Of a DNA stretch of 43,264 nt, positions 10,421-23,700 are shown in pieces. The stretch lies in contig CAXTSY010000005.1 in assembly GCA_964247055.1 (NCBI GenBank), forward strand, positions 1 to 43,264, written 5' to 3'. Below the pieces are notes generated by a model. It was not told the DNA's origin and made no database searches. It saw only the letters and a list, made by a program, of their open reading frames with translations. The position numbers and the translations under genes are program-made. The first letter of the stretch is position 1; the number at the start of each line of letters is the position of its first letter. The stretch comes from Paragordius varius. Lineage: Eukaryota; Nematomorpha.

Positions 10421-12540
10421 TATTTTTATTTTATTTAATTTTAATTTATTTTATTTTATATTATTTTATTTTATTTTATATTAATTTATTTTATTTTATT
10501 TTATTTTATTTTATTTTATTTTATTTTATTTTATTTTATTTTATTTTATTTTATTTTATTTTATTTTATTTTATTTTATTTTATTATATTTTAATTTATT
10601 TTTATTTTATTTAATTTTAGTTTATTTTATTTTATTTTATTTTATTTTTTTATTTTATTTTATTTTATTTTATTTTATTTTATTTTAATTTATTTTATTT
10701 TATATAAATATAGTTATATTTTATTTTATTTTATTTTATTTTATTTTATATAAATATAGTTATTTATTTTATTTAATTTTATTTTATTTAATTTTATTTT
10801 ATTTTATTTTATTTTATTTTATATTAATTTATTTTATTTTTATTTTATTTAATTTTAATTTATTTTATTATATTTTATTTTATATTAATTTATTTTTCTT
10901 TATTTTATTTTATTTTATTTTATTTTATTTTATTTTATTTTATTTTATTTTATTTTATTTTATTTTATTTTATTTTATTTTATTTTATTTTATTTTATTT
11001 TATTTTATTTTATTTTATTTTATTTTATTTTATTTTATTTTATTTTATTTTATTTTATTTTATTTTATATAAATATAGTTATATTTTATTTTATTTTATT
11101 TTATTTTATTTTATTTTATTTTATTTTATTTAATTTTATTTTATTTTATTTTATTTTATTTTATTTTATTATATTTTAATTTATTTTTATTTTATTTAAT
11201 TTTAGTTTATTTTATTTTATTTTATTTTATTATTTTATTTTATTTTATTTTATTTAATTTTAGTTTATTTTATAATATATAAATATAGTTATATTTTATT
11301 TAATTTTAGTTTATTTTATTTTATTTTTTTATTTTATTTTATTTTATTTTATTTTATTTTATTTTATTTTATTTTATTTTAATTTATTTTATTTTATATA
11401 AATATAGTTATATTTTATTTTATTTAATTTTATTTTATTTTATTTTATATAAATATAGTTATATTTTATTTTATTTTATTTTATTTTATTTTATTTTATT
11501 TTATTTTATTTTATTTTATTTTATTTTTATATAATTTTAATTTATTTTATTTTATTTTATTTTATTTTATTTTATTTTATTTTATTTTATTTTATTTTTA
11601 TTTTATTTAATTTTAATTTATTTTATTTTATTTTATTTTATTTTATTTTATTTTATTTTATTTTATTTTATTTTATTTTATTTTATTTTATTTTATTTTA
11701 TTTTTATTTTATTTAATTTTAATTTATTTTATTTTATTTTATTTTATATTAATTTAATTTATTTTTTATTTTATTTTATTTTATTTTATTTTATTTTATT
11801 TTTATTTTATTTAATTTTAATTTATTTTATTTTATTTTATTTTATTTTATTTTATTTTATTTTATTTTATTTTATTTAATTTTATTTTATTTTATTTTAT
11901 TTTATTTTATTATATTTTAATTTATTTTTATTTTATTTAATTTTAGTTTATTTTATTTTATTCTATTTTATTTTTTTATTTTATTTTATTTTTATTTAAT
12001 TTTAATTTATTTTATTTTATTTTATTTTATTTTATTTTATTTTATTTTATTTTATTTTATTTTATTTTATTTTATTTTATTTTATTTTATTTTATTTTAT
12101 TTTATTTTATTTTTATAAATATAGTTATATTTTATTTTATTTAATTTTATTTTATTTTATTTTATTTTATTTTATTTTATTTTATTTTATTTTATTTTAT
12201 TTTATTTTTATTTAATTTTAATTTATTTTATTTTATTTTATTTTATTTTATTTTATTTTATTTTATTTTATTTTATTTTATTTTATTTTATTTTATATTA
12301 ATTTATTTTATTTTATTTTATTTTATTTTTATTTTATTTAATTTTATTTTATTATATTTTATTTTATATTAATTTATTTTTTTTATTTTTTTTTATTTTA
12401 TTTTATTTTATTTTATTTAATTTTATTTTATTTTATTTTATTTTATTTTATTTTATTTTATTTTATTTTATTTTATTTTATTTTATTTTATTTTATTTTA
12501 TTTTATTTTATTTTATTTTATTTTATTTTATTTTTATTTT
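10421..12540 (+). repeat. 2.2-kb duplication, copy 2 (partner 7561-9760)
   Basis: It carries the same ordered markers as copy 1, including the shared loss of the T9 tract after TTTTTCTTTA (10898) and the altered island at 12113. Near 11230 a TTTATTATTTTA form replaces the seven-T tract seen at about 8365, a private change in this copy. The match runs to about 12610, overlapping the next block by one TATATTATTTTA word. Confidence 0.78.
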
Positions 12541-15500
12541 ATTTAATTTTAATTTATTTTATTTTATATTATTTTATTTTATTTTATATTAATTTATTTT
12601 ATTTTATTTTATTTTATTTTATTTTATTTTATTTTATTTTATTTTATTTTATTTTATTTTATTTTATTTTATTATATTTTAATTTATTTTTATTTTATTT
12701 AATTGTAGTTTATTTTATTTTATTTTATTTTATTTTTTTATTTTATTTTATTTTATTTTATTTTATTTTATTTTAATTTATTTTATTTTATATAAATATA
12801 GTTATATTTTATTTTATTTTATTTTATTTTATTTTATATAAATATAGTTATTTATTTTATTTAATTTTATTTTATTTTATTTAATTTTATTTTATTTAAT
12901 TTTATTTTATTTTATATTAATTTATTTTATTTTTATTTTATTTAATTTTAATTTATTTTATTATATTTTATTTTATATTAATTTATTTTTCTTTATTTTT
13001 TTTTATTTTATTTTATTTTATTTTATTTTATTTTATTTTATTTTATTTTATTTTATTTTATTTTATTTTATTTTATTTTTATTTTATTTAATTTTATTTT
13101 ATTTTATTTTATTTTATTTTATTTTATTTTTATTTTATTTAATTTTAATTTATTTTATTTTATTTTATTTTATATTAATTTAATTTATTTTTTATTTTAT
13201 TTTATTTTATTTTATTTTATTTTTATTTTATTTAATTTTAATTTATTTTATTTTATTTAATTTTATTTTATTTTATTTTATTTTATTTTATTTTATTTTA
13301 TTTTATTTTATTTAATTTTATTTTATTTTATTTTATTTTATTTTATTATATTTTAATTTATTTTTATTTTATTTAATTTTAGTTTATTTTATTTTATTCT
13401 ATTTTATTTTTTTATTTTATTTTATTTTTATTTAATTTTAATTTATTTTATTTTATTTTATTTTATTTTATTTTATTTTATTTTATTTTATTTTATTTTA
13501 TTTTATTTTATTTTATTTTATTTTATTTTTATAAATATAGTTATATTTTATTTTATTTAATTTTATTTTATTTTATTTTATTTTATTTTATTTTATTTTA
13601 TTTTATTTTATTTTATTTTATTTTTATTTAATTTTAATTTATTTTATTTTATTTTATTTTATTTTATTTTATTTTATTTTATTTTATTTTATTTTATTTT
13701 ATTTTATTTTATATTAATTTATTTTATTTTATTTTATTTTATTTTTATTTTATTTAATTTTATTTTATTATATTTTATTTTATATTAATTTATTTTTTTT
13801 ATTTTTTTTTATTTTATTTTATTTTATTTTATTTAATTTTATTTTATTTTATTTTATTTTATTTTATTTTATTTTATTTTATTTTATTTTATTTTATTTT
13901 ATTTTATTTTATTTTATTTTATTTTATTTTATTTTATTTTTATTTTATTTAATTTTAATTTATTTTATTTTATATTATTTTATTTTATTTTATATTAATT
14001 TATTTTATTTTATTTTATTTTATTTTATTTTATTTTATTTTATTTTATTTTATTTTATTTTATTTTATTTTATTTTATTTTATTATATTTTAATTTATTT
14101 TTATTTTATTTAATTTTAGTTTATTTTATTTTATTTTATTTTATTTTTTTATTTTATTTTATTTTATTTTATTTTATTTTATTTTAATTTATTTTATTTT
14201 ATATAAATATAGTTATATTTTATTTTATTTTATTTTATTTTATTTAATTTTATTTTATTTTATTTTATTTTATTTTATATTAATTTATTTTATTTTTATT
14301 TTATTTAATTTTAATTTATTTTATTATATTTTATTTTATATTAATTTATTTTTCTTTATTTTTTTTTATTTTATTTTATTTTATTTTATTTTATTTTATT
14401 TTATATAAATATAGTTATATTTTATTTTATTTAATTTTATTTTATTTTATTTAATTTTATTTTATTTTATTTTATTTTATTTTATATTAATTTATTTTAT
14501 TTTTATTTTATTTAATTTTAATTTATTTTATTATATTTTATTTTATATTAATTTATTTTTCTTTATTTTTTTTTATTTTATTTTATTTTATTTTATTTTA
14601 TTTTATTTTATTTTATTTTATTTTATTTTATTTTTATTTTATTTAATTTTAATTTATTTTATTTTATTTTATTTTATATTAATTTAATTTATTTTTTATT
14701 TTATTTTATTTTATTTTATTTTATTTTTATTTTATTTAATTTTAATTTATTTTATTTTATTTAATTTTATTTTATTTTATTTTATTTTATTTTATTTTAT
14801 TTTATTTTATTTTATTTTATTTTATTTTATTTTATTTTATTTTATTTTATTTTATTTTATTTTATTTTATTTTATTTAATTTTATTTTATTTTATTTTAT
14901 TTTATTTTATTTTATTATATTTTAATTTATTTTTATTTTATTTAATTTTAGTTTATTTTATTTTATTCTATTTTATTTTTTTATTTTATTTTATTTTTAT
15001 TTAATTTTAATTTATTTTATTTTATTTTATTTTATTTTATTTTATTTTATTTTATTTTATTTTATTTTATTTTATATAAATATAGTTATATTTTATTTTA
15101 TTTAATTTTATTTTATTTTATTTTATTTTATTTTATTTTTATTTAATTTTAATTTATTTTATTTTATTTTATTTTATTTTATTTTATTTTATTTTATTTT
15201 ATTTTATTTTATATTAATTTATTTTATTTTATTTTATTTTATTTTTATTTTATTTAATTTTATTTTATTATATTTTATTTTATATTAATTTATTTTTTTT
15301 ATTTTTTTTTATTTTATTTTATTTTATTTTATTTTATTTTATTTTATTTTATTTTATTTTATTTTATTTTATTTTATTTTATTTTTATTTTATTTAATTT
15401 TAATTTATTTTATTTTATTTTATTTTATTTTATTTTATATTAATTTATTTTATTTTATTTTATTTTATTTTATTTTATTTTATTTTTATTTTATTTTATT

Positions 15501-15899
15501 TTATTTTATTTTATTTTATTTTATTTTATTTTATTTTATTTTATTTTATTTTATTTTATTTTATTTTATTTTATTTTATTTTATTTTATTTTATTTTATT
15601 TTATTTTATTTTATTTTATTTTATTTTATATAAATATAGTTATATTTTATTTTATTTAATTTTATTTTATTTTATTTTATTTTATTTTATTTTATTTTAT
15701 TTAATTTTATTTTATTTTATTTTATTTTATTTTATTTTATTATATTTTAATTTATTTTTATTTTATTTAATTTTAGTTTATTTTATTTTATTTTATTTTA
15801 TTTTTTTATTTTATTTTATTTTATTTTATTTTATTTTATTTTATTTTATTTTATTTTAATTTATTTTATTTTATATAAATATAGTTATATTTTATTTTA

Positions 15900-17620
15900 T
15901 TTAATTTTAGTTTATTTTATAATATATAAATATAGTTATATTTTATTTAATTTTAGTTTATTTTATTTTATTTTTTTATTTTATTTTATTTTATTTTATT
16001 TTATTTTATTTTATTTTATTTTATTTTATTTTATTTTATTTTATTTTATTTTATTTTATTTTATTTTATTTTATTTTATTTTATATAAATATAGTTATAT
16101 TTTATTTTATTTAATTTTATTTTATTTTATTTTATTTTATTTTATTTTATTTTATTTTATTTAATTTTATTTTATTTTATTTTATTTTATTTTATTTTAT
16201 TTTATTATATTTTAATTTATTTTTATTTTATTTAATTTTAGTTTATTTTATTTTATTTTATTTTATTTTTTTATTTTATTTTATTTTATTTTATTTTATT
16301 TTATTTTATTTTATTTTATTTTATTTAATTTTAGTTTATTTTATAATATATAAATATAGTTATATTTTATTTAATTTTAGTTTATTTTATTTTATTTTTT
16401 TATTTTATTTTATTTTATTTTATTTTATTTTATTTTATTTTATTTTATTTTATTTTATTTTAATTTATTTTATTTTATATAAATATAGTTATATTTTATT
16501 TTATTTAATTTTAGTTTATTTTATAATATATAAATATAGTTATATTTTATTTAATTTTAGTTTATTTTATTTTATTTTTTTATTTTATTTTATTTTATTT
16601 TATTTTATTTTATTTTATTTTATTTTATTTTATTTTATTTTATTTTATATAAATATAGTTATATTTTATTTTATTTAATTTTATTTTATTTTATTTTATT
16701 TTATTTTATTTTATTTTATTTAATTTTATTTTATTTTATTTTATTTTATTTTATTTTATTATATTTTAATTTATTTTTATTTTATTTAATTTTAGTTTAT
16801 TTTATTTTATTTTATTTTATTTTTTTATTTTATTTTATTTTATTTTATTTTATTTTATTTTATTTTATTTTATTTTATTTTAATTTATTTTATTTTATAT
16901 AAATATAGTTATATTTTATTTTATTTAATTTTAGTTTATTTTATAATATATAAATATAGTTATATTTTATTTAATTTTAGTTTATTTTATTTTATTTTTT
17001 TATTTTATTTTATTTTATTTTATTTTATTTTATTTTATTTTATTTTATTTTATTTTATTTTATTTTATTTTATTTTATTTTATTTTATTTTATATAAATA
17101 TAGTTATATTTTATTTTATTTAATTTTATTTTATTTTATTTTATTTTATTTTATTTTATTTTATTTTATTTAATTTTATTTTATTTTATTTTATTTTATT
17201 TTATTTTATTATATTTTAATTTATTTTTATTTTATTTAATTTTAGTTTATTTTATTTTATTTTATTTTATTTTTTTATTTTATTTTATTTTATTTTATTT
17301 TATTTTATTTTATTTTATTTTATTTTATTTAATTTTAGTTTATTTTATAATATATAAATATAGTTATATTTTATTTAATTTTAGTTTATTTTATTTTATT
17401 TTTTTATTTTATTTTATTTTATTTTATTTTATTTTATTTTATTTTATTTTATTTTATTTTATTTTATTTTATTTTATTTTATTTTATTTTATTTTATTTT
17501 ATTTTAATTTATTTTATTTTATATAAATATAGTTATATTTTATTTTATTTAATTTTAGTTTATTTTATAATATATAAATATAGTTATATTTTATTTAATT
17601 TTAGTTTATTTTATTTTATT
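15900..17620 (+). repeat. Locally expanded sub-array inside 7-kb copy 1
   Basis: Islands with a TATAAT lead-in occur at 15924, 16348, 16528, 16948, 17352 and 17572, separated by alternating ~180-220 and ~400-420 bp steps. The matching part of copy 2 has only 24062, 24247, 24671 and 24881. The extra ~880 bp fits gain of about two ~420-440 bp units in copy 1, or their loss from copy 2. Unequal exchange or replication slippage would produce this. Confidence 0.75.
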
Positions 17621-17750
17621 TTTTTATTTTATTTTATTTTATTTTATTTTATTTTATTTTTATTTTATTTAATTTTAATTTATTTTATTTTATTTTATTT
17701 TATATTAATTTAATTTATTTTTTATTTTATTTTATTTTATTTTATTTTAT

Positions 17751-17772
17751 TTTATTCTATTTTTATTCTTTT
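17751..17772 (+). repeat. Paired-C word (TTCTATTTTTATTC), first of four
   Basis: Two C residues 11 bp apart (17757 and 17768) lie in TTCTATTTTTATTCTTTTTA. The distal partner has C at 25066 and 25077, with the same following TTTTTA. A sister form ending in TTCTATTTAA has C at 19853/19864 and 27127/27138. These are the only places with two C that close, apart from 7082/7100, and they fix the alignment of the 7-kb copies at both inner points. Confidence 0.85.
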
Positions 17773-19990
17773 TAATTTTAATTTATTTTATTTTATTTTA
17801 TTTTATTTTATTTAATTTTATTTTATTTTATTTTATTTTATTTTATTTTATTTTATTTTATTTTATTTTATTTTATTTTATTTTATTTTATTTTATTTTA
17901 TTTTATTTTATTTTATTTTATTTTATTTAATTTTATTTTATTTTATTTTATTTTATTTTATTTTATTTTATTTTATTTTATTTTATTATATTTTAATTTA
18001 TTTTTATTTTATTTAATTTTAGTTTATTTTATTTTATTCTATTTTATTTTTTTATTTTATTTTATTTTTATTTAATTTTAATTTATTTTATTTTATTTTA
18101 TTTTATTTTATTTTATTTTATTTTATTTTATTTTATATAAATATAGTTATATTTTATTTTATTTAATTTTATTTTATTTTATTTTATTTTATTTTATTTT
18201 ATTTTATTTTATTTTATTTTATTTTTATTTAATTTTAATTTATTTTATTTTATTTTATTTTATTTTATTTTATTTTATTTTATTTTATATTAATTTATTT
18301 TATTTTATTTTATTTTTATTTTATTTAATTTTATTTTATTATATTTTATTTTATATTAATTTATTTTTTTTATTTTTTTTTATTTTATTTTATTTTATTT
18401 TATTTTATTTTATTTTATTTTATTTTATTTTATTTTATTTTATTATATTTTAATTTATTTTTATTTTATTTAATTTTAGTTTATTTTATTTTATTTTATT
18501 TTATTTTATTTTATTTTTTTATTTTATTTTATTTTATTTTATTTTATTTAATTTTAGTTTATTTTATAATATATAAATATAGTTATATTTTATTTAATTT
18601 TAGTTTATTTTATTTTATTTTTTTATTTTATTTTATTTTATTTTATTTTATTTTATTTTATTTTATTTTAATTTATTTTATTTTATATAAATATAGTTAT
18701 ATTTTATTTTATTTAATTTTATTTTATTTTATTTTATTTTATTTTTATTTAATTTTAATTTATTTTATTTTATTTTATTTTATTTTATTTTATTTTATTT
18801 TATTTTATTTTATTTTATTTTATATTAATTTATTTTATTTTATTTTATTTTTATTTTATTTAATTTTATTTTATTATATTTTATTTTATATTAATTTATT
18901 TTTTTTATTTTTTTTTATTTTATTTTATTTTATTTTATTTTATTTTATTTTATTTTATTTTATTTTATTTTATTTTATTTTAATTTATTTTATTTTATAT
19001 AAATATAGTTATATTTTATTTTATTTAATTTTAGTTTATTTTATAATATATAAATATAGTTATATTTTATTTAATTTTAGTTTATTTTATTTTATTTTTT
19101 TATTTTATTTTATTTTATTTTATTTTATTTTATTTTATTTTATTTTATTTTTATTTTATTTAATTTTAATTTATTTTATTTTATTTTATTTTATATTAAT
19201 TTAATTTATTTTTTATTTTATTTTATTTTATTTTATTTTATATAAATATAGTTATATTTTATTTTATTTAATTTTATTTTATTTTATTTTATTTTATTTT
19301 ATTTTATTTTATTTTATTTTATTTTATTTAATTTTATTTTATTTTATTTTATTTTATTTTATTATATTTTAATTTATTTTTATTTTATTTAATTTTAGTT
19401 TATTTTATTTTATTTTATTTTATTTTTTTATTTTATTTTATTTTATTTTATTTTATTTTATTTTATTTTATTTTATTTTATTTAATTTTAGTTTATTTTA
19501 TAATATATAAATATAGTTATATTTTATTTAATTTTAGTTTATTTTATTTTATTTTTTTATTTTATTTTATTTTATTTTATTTTATTTTATTTTATTTTAT
19601 TTTATTTTATTTTATTTTATTTTATTTTATTTTATTTTAATTTATTTTATTTTATATAAATATAGTTATATTTTATTTTATTTAATTTTAGTTTATTTTA
19701 TAATATATAAATATAGTTATATTTTATTTAATTTTAGTTTATTTTATTTTATTTTTTTATTTTATTTTATTTTATTTTATTTTATTTTATTTTATTTTAT
19801 TTTATTTTTATTTTATTTAATTTTAATTTATTTTATTTTATTTTATTTTATTCTATTTTTATTCTATTTAATTTTAATTTATTTTATTTTATTTTATTTT
19901 ATTTTATTTAATTTTATTTTATTTTATTTTATTTTATTTTATTTTATTTTATTTTATTTTATTTTATTTTATTTTATTTTATTTTATTTT

Positions 19991-20765
19991 ATTTTATTTT
20001 ATTTTATTTTATTTTATTTAATTTTATTTTATTTTATTTTATTTTATTTTATTTTATTTTATTATATTTTAATTTATTTTTATTTTATTTAATTTTAGTT
20101 TATTTTATTTTATTCTATTTTATTTTTTTATTTTATTTTATTTTTATTTAATTTTAATTTATTTTATTTTATTTTATTTTATTTTATTTTATTTTATTTT
20201 ATTTTATTTTATATAAATATAGTTATATTTTATTTTATTTAATTTTATTTTATTTTATTTTATTTTATTTTATTTTATTTTATTTTATTTTATTTTATTT
20301 TATTTTATTTTATTTTTATTTAATTTTAATTTATTTTATTTTATTTTATTTTATTTTATTTTATTTTATTTTATTTTATTTTATTTTATTTTATTTTATA
20401 TTAATTTATTTTATTTTATTTTATTTTTATTTTATTTAATTTTATTTTATTATATTTTATTTTATATTAATTTATTTTATTTTATTTTATTTTATTTTAT
20501 TATATTTTAATTTATTTTTATTTTATTTAATTTTAGTTTATTTTATTTTATTCTATTTTATTTTTTTATTTTATTTTATTTTTATTTAATTTTAATTTAT
20601 TTTATTTTATTTTATTTTATTTTATTTTATTTTATTTTATTTTATTTTATTTTATATAAATATAGTTATATTTTATTTTATTTTATTTTATTTTATTTTA
20701 TTTTATTTTATTTTATTTTATTTTATTTTATTTTATTTTATTTTATTTTATTTTATTTTATTTTA
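19991..20765 (+). repeat. Linker between the 7-kb copies
   Basis: About 780 bp of TTTTA array with AGTTT blocks bearing TTCTA at 20115 and 20553, islands at 20211 and 20654, and ATATTAATTTA near 20400 and 20465. The part around 20040-20460 resembles 17990-18360 (C 20115 against 18039). It ends in a pure run (about 20680-20765) where the left junction of copy 2 must lie. Confidence 0.65.
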
Positions 20766-23700
20766 TTTTTATTTTATTTAATTTTAATTTATTTTATTTT
20801 ATATTATTTTATTTTATTTTATATTAATTTATTTTATTTTATTTTATTTTATTTTATTTTATTTTATTTTATTTTATTTTATTTTATTTTATTTTTTTTA
20901 TTATATTTTAATTTATTTTTATTTTATTTAATTGTAGTTTATTTTATTTTATTTTATTTTATTTTTTTATTTTATTTTATTTTATTTTATTTTATTTTAT
21001 TTTAATTTATTTTATTTTATATAAATATAGTTATATTTTATTTTATTTTATTTTATTTTATTTTATATAAATATAGTTATTTATTTTATTTAATTTTATT
21101 TTATTTTATTTAATTTTATTTTATTTAATTTTATTTTATTTTATATTAATTTATTTTATTTTTATTTTATTTAATTTTAATTTATTTTATTATATTTTAT
21201 TTTATATTAATTTATTTTTCTTTATTTTTTTTTATTTTATTTTATTTTATTTTATTTTATTTTATTTTATTTTATTTTATTTTATTTTATTTTATTTTAT
21301 TTTATTTTTATTTTATTTAATTTTATTTTATTTTATTTTATTTTATTTTATTTTATTTTTATTTTATTTAATTTTAATTTATTTTATTTTATTTTATTTT
21401 ATATTAATTTAATTTATTTTTTATTTTATTTTATTTTATTTTATTTTATTTTATTTTTATTTTATTTAATTTTAATTTATTTTATTTTATTTAATTTTAT
21501 TTTATTTTATTTTATTTTATTTTATTTTATTTTATTTTATTTAATTTTATTTTATTTTATTTTATTTTATTTTATTATATTTTAATTTATTTTTATTTTA
21601 TTTAATTTTAGTTTATTTTATTTTATTCTATTTTATTTTTTTATTTTATTTTATTTTTATTTAATTTTAATTTATTTTATTTTATTTTATTTTATTTTAT
21701 TTTATTTTATTTTATTTTATTTTATTTTATTTTATTTTATTTTATTTTATTTTTATAAATATAGTTATATTTTATTTTATTTAATTTTATTTTATTTTAT
21801 TTTATTTTATTTTATTTTATTTTATTTTATTTTATTTTATTTTTATTTAATTTTAATTTATTTTATTTTATTTTATTTTATTTTATTTTATTTTATTTTA
21901 TTTTATTTTATTTTATTTTATATTAATTTATTTTATTTTATTTTATTTTATTTTTATTTTATTTAATTTTATTTTATTATATTTTATTTTATATTAATTT
22001 ATTTTTTTTATTTTTTTTTATTTTATTTTATTTTATTTTATTTAATTTTATTTTATTTTATTTTATTTTATTTTATTTTATTTTATTTTATTTTATTTTA
22101 TTTTATTTTATTTTATTTTATTTTATTTTATTTTATTTTATTTTATTTTTATTTTATTTAATTTTAATTTATTTTATTTTATATTATTTTATTTTATTTT
22201 ATATTAATTTATTTTATTTTATTTTATTTTATTTTATTTTATTTTATTTTATTTTATTTTATTTTATTTTATTTTATTTTATTTTATTATATTTTAATTT
22301 ATTTTTATTTTATTTAATTTTAGTTTATTTTATTTTATTTTATTTTATTTTTTTATTTTATTTTATTTTATTTTATTTTATTTTATTTTAATTTATTTTA
22401 TTTTATATAAATATAGTTATATTTTATTTTATTTTATTTTATTTTATTTAATTTTATTTTATTTTATTTTATTTTATTTTATATTAATTTATTTTATTTT
22501 TATTTTATTTAATTTTAATTTATTTTATTATATTTTATTTTATATTAATTTATTTTTCTTTATTTTTTTTTATTTTATTTTATTTTATTTTATTTTATTT
22601 TATTTTATATAAATATAGTTATATTTTATTTTATTTAATTTTATTTTATTTTATTTAATTTTATTTTATTTTATTTTATTTTATTTTATATTAATTTATT
22701 TTATTTTTATTTTATTTAATTTTAATTTATTTTATTATATTTTATTTTATATTAATTTATTTTTCTTTATTTTTTTTTATTTTATATTATTTTATTTTAT
22801 TTTATTTTATTTTATTTTATTTTATTTTATTTTATTTTATTTTTATTTTATTTAATTTTAATTTATTTTATTTTATTTTATTTTATATTAATTTAATTTA
22901 TTTTTTATTTTATTTTATTTTATTTTATTTTATTTTTATTTTATTTAATTTTAATTTATTTTATTTTATTTAATTTTATTTTATTTTATTTTATTTTATT
23001 TTATTTTATTTTATTTTATTTTATTTTATTTTATTTTATTTTATTTTATTTTATTTTATTTTATTTAATTTTATTTTATTTTATTTTATTTTATTTTATT
23101 TTATTATATTTTAATTTATTTTTATTTTATTTAATTTTAGTTTATTTTATTTTATTCTATTTTATTTTTTTATTTTATTTTATTTTTATTTAATTTTAAT
23201 TTATTTTATTTTATTTTATTTTATTTTATTTTATTTTATTTTATTTTATTTTATTTTATTTTATATAAATATAGTTATATTTTATTTTATTTAATTTTAT
23301 TTTATTTTATTTTATTTTATTTTATTTTTATTTAATTTTAATTTATTTTATTTTATTTTATTTTATTTTATTTTATTTTATTTTATTTTATTTTATTTTA
23401 TTTTATATTAATTTATTTTATTTTATTTTATTTTATTTTTATTTTATTTAATTTTATTTTATTATATTTTATTTTATATTAATTTATTTTTTTTATTTTT
23501 TTTTATTTTATTTTATTTTATTTTATTTTATTTTATTTTATTTTATTTTATTTTATTTTATTTTATTTTATTTTATTTTTATTTTATTTAATTTTAATTT
23601 ATTTTATTTTATTTTATTTTATTTTATTTTATATTAATTTATTTTATTTTATTTTATTTTATTTTATTTTATTTTATTTTTATTTTATTTTATTTTATTT

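Larger units (their letters stand above)
12541..19990 (+). repeat. 7-kb segment duplication, copy 1
   Basis: Partner of about 20766-27270. Shared rare markers: ATTGTAGTTT (G 12705/20934), doublet with truncated second island (12790/21019), TTTTTCTTTA (12991/21220, 14354/22558, 14561/22765), TTCTA (13399/21628, 14968/23157), T8-A-T9 (13793/22002, 15293/23487, 18364/25673, 18899/26198) and two paired-C words (17757+17768/25066+25077; 19853+19864/27127+27138). The offset falls slowly from 8235 to 8189, then abruptly to 7309 between 15632 and 17757. This copy therefore has about 880 extra bases there, with six TATAATATATAAA islands against four. Confidence 0.88.
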
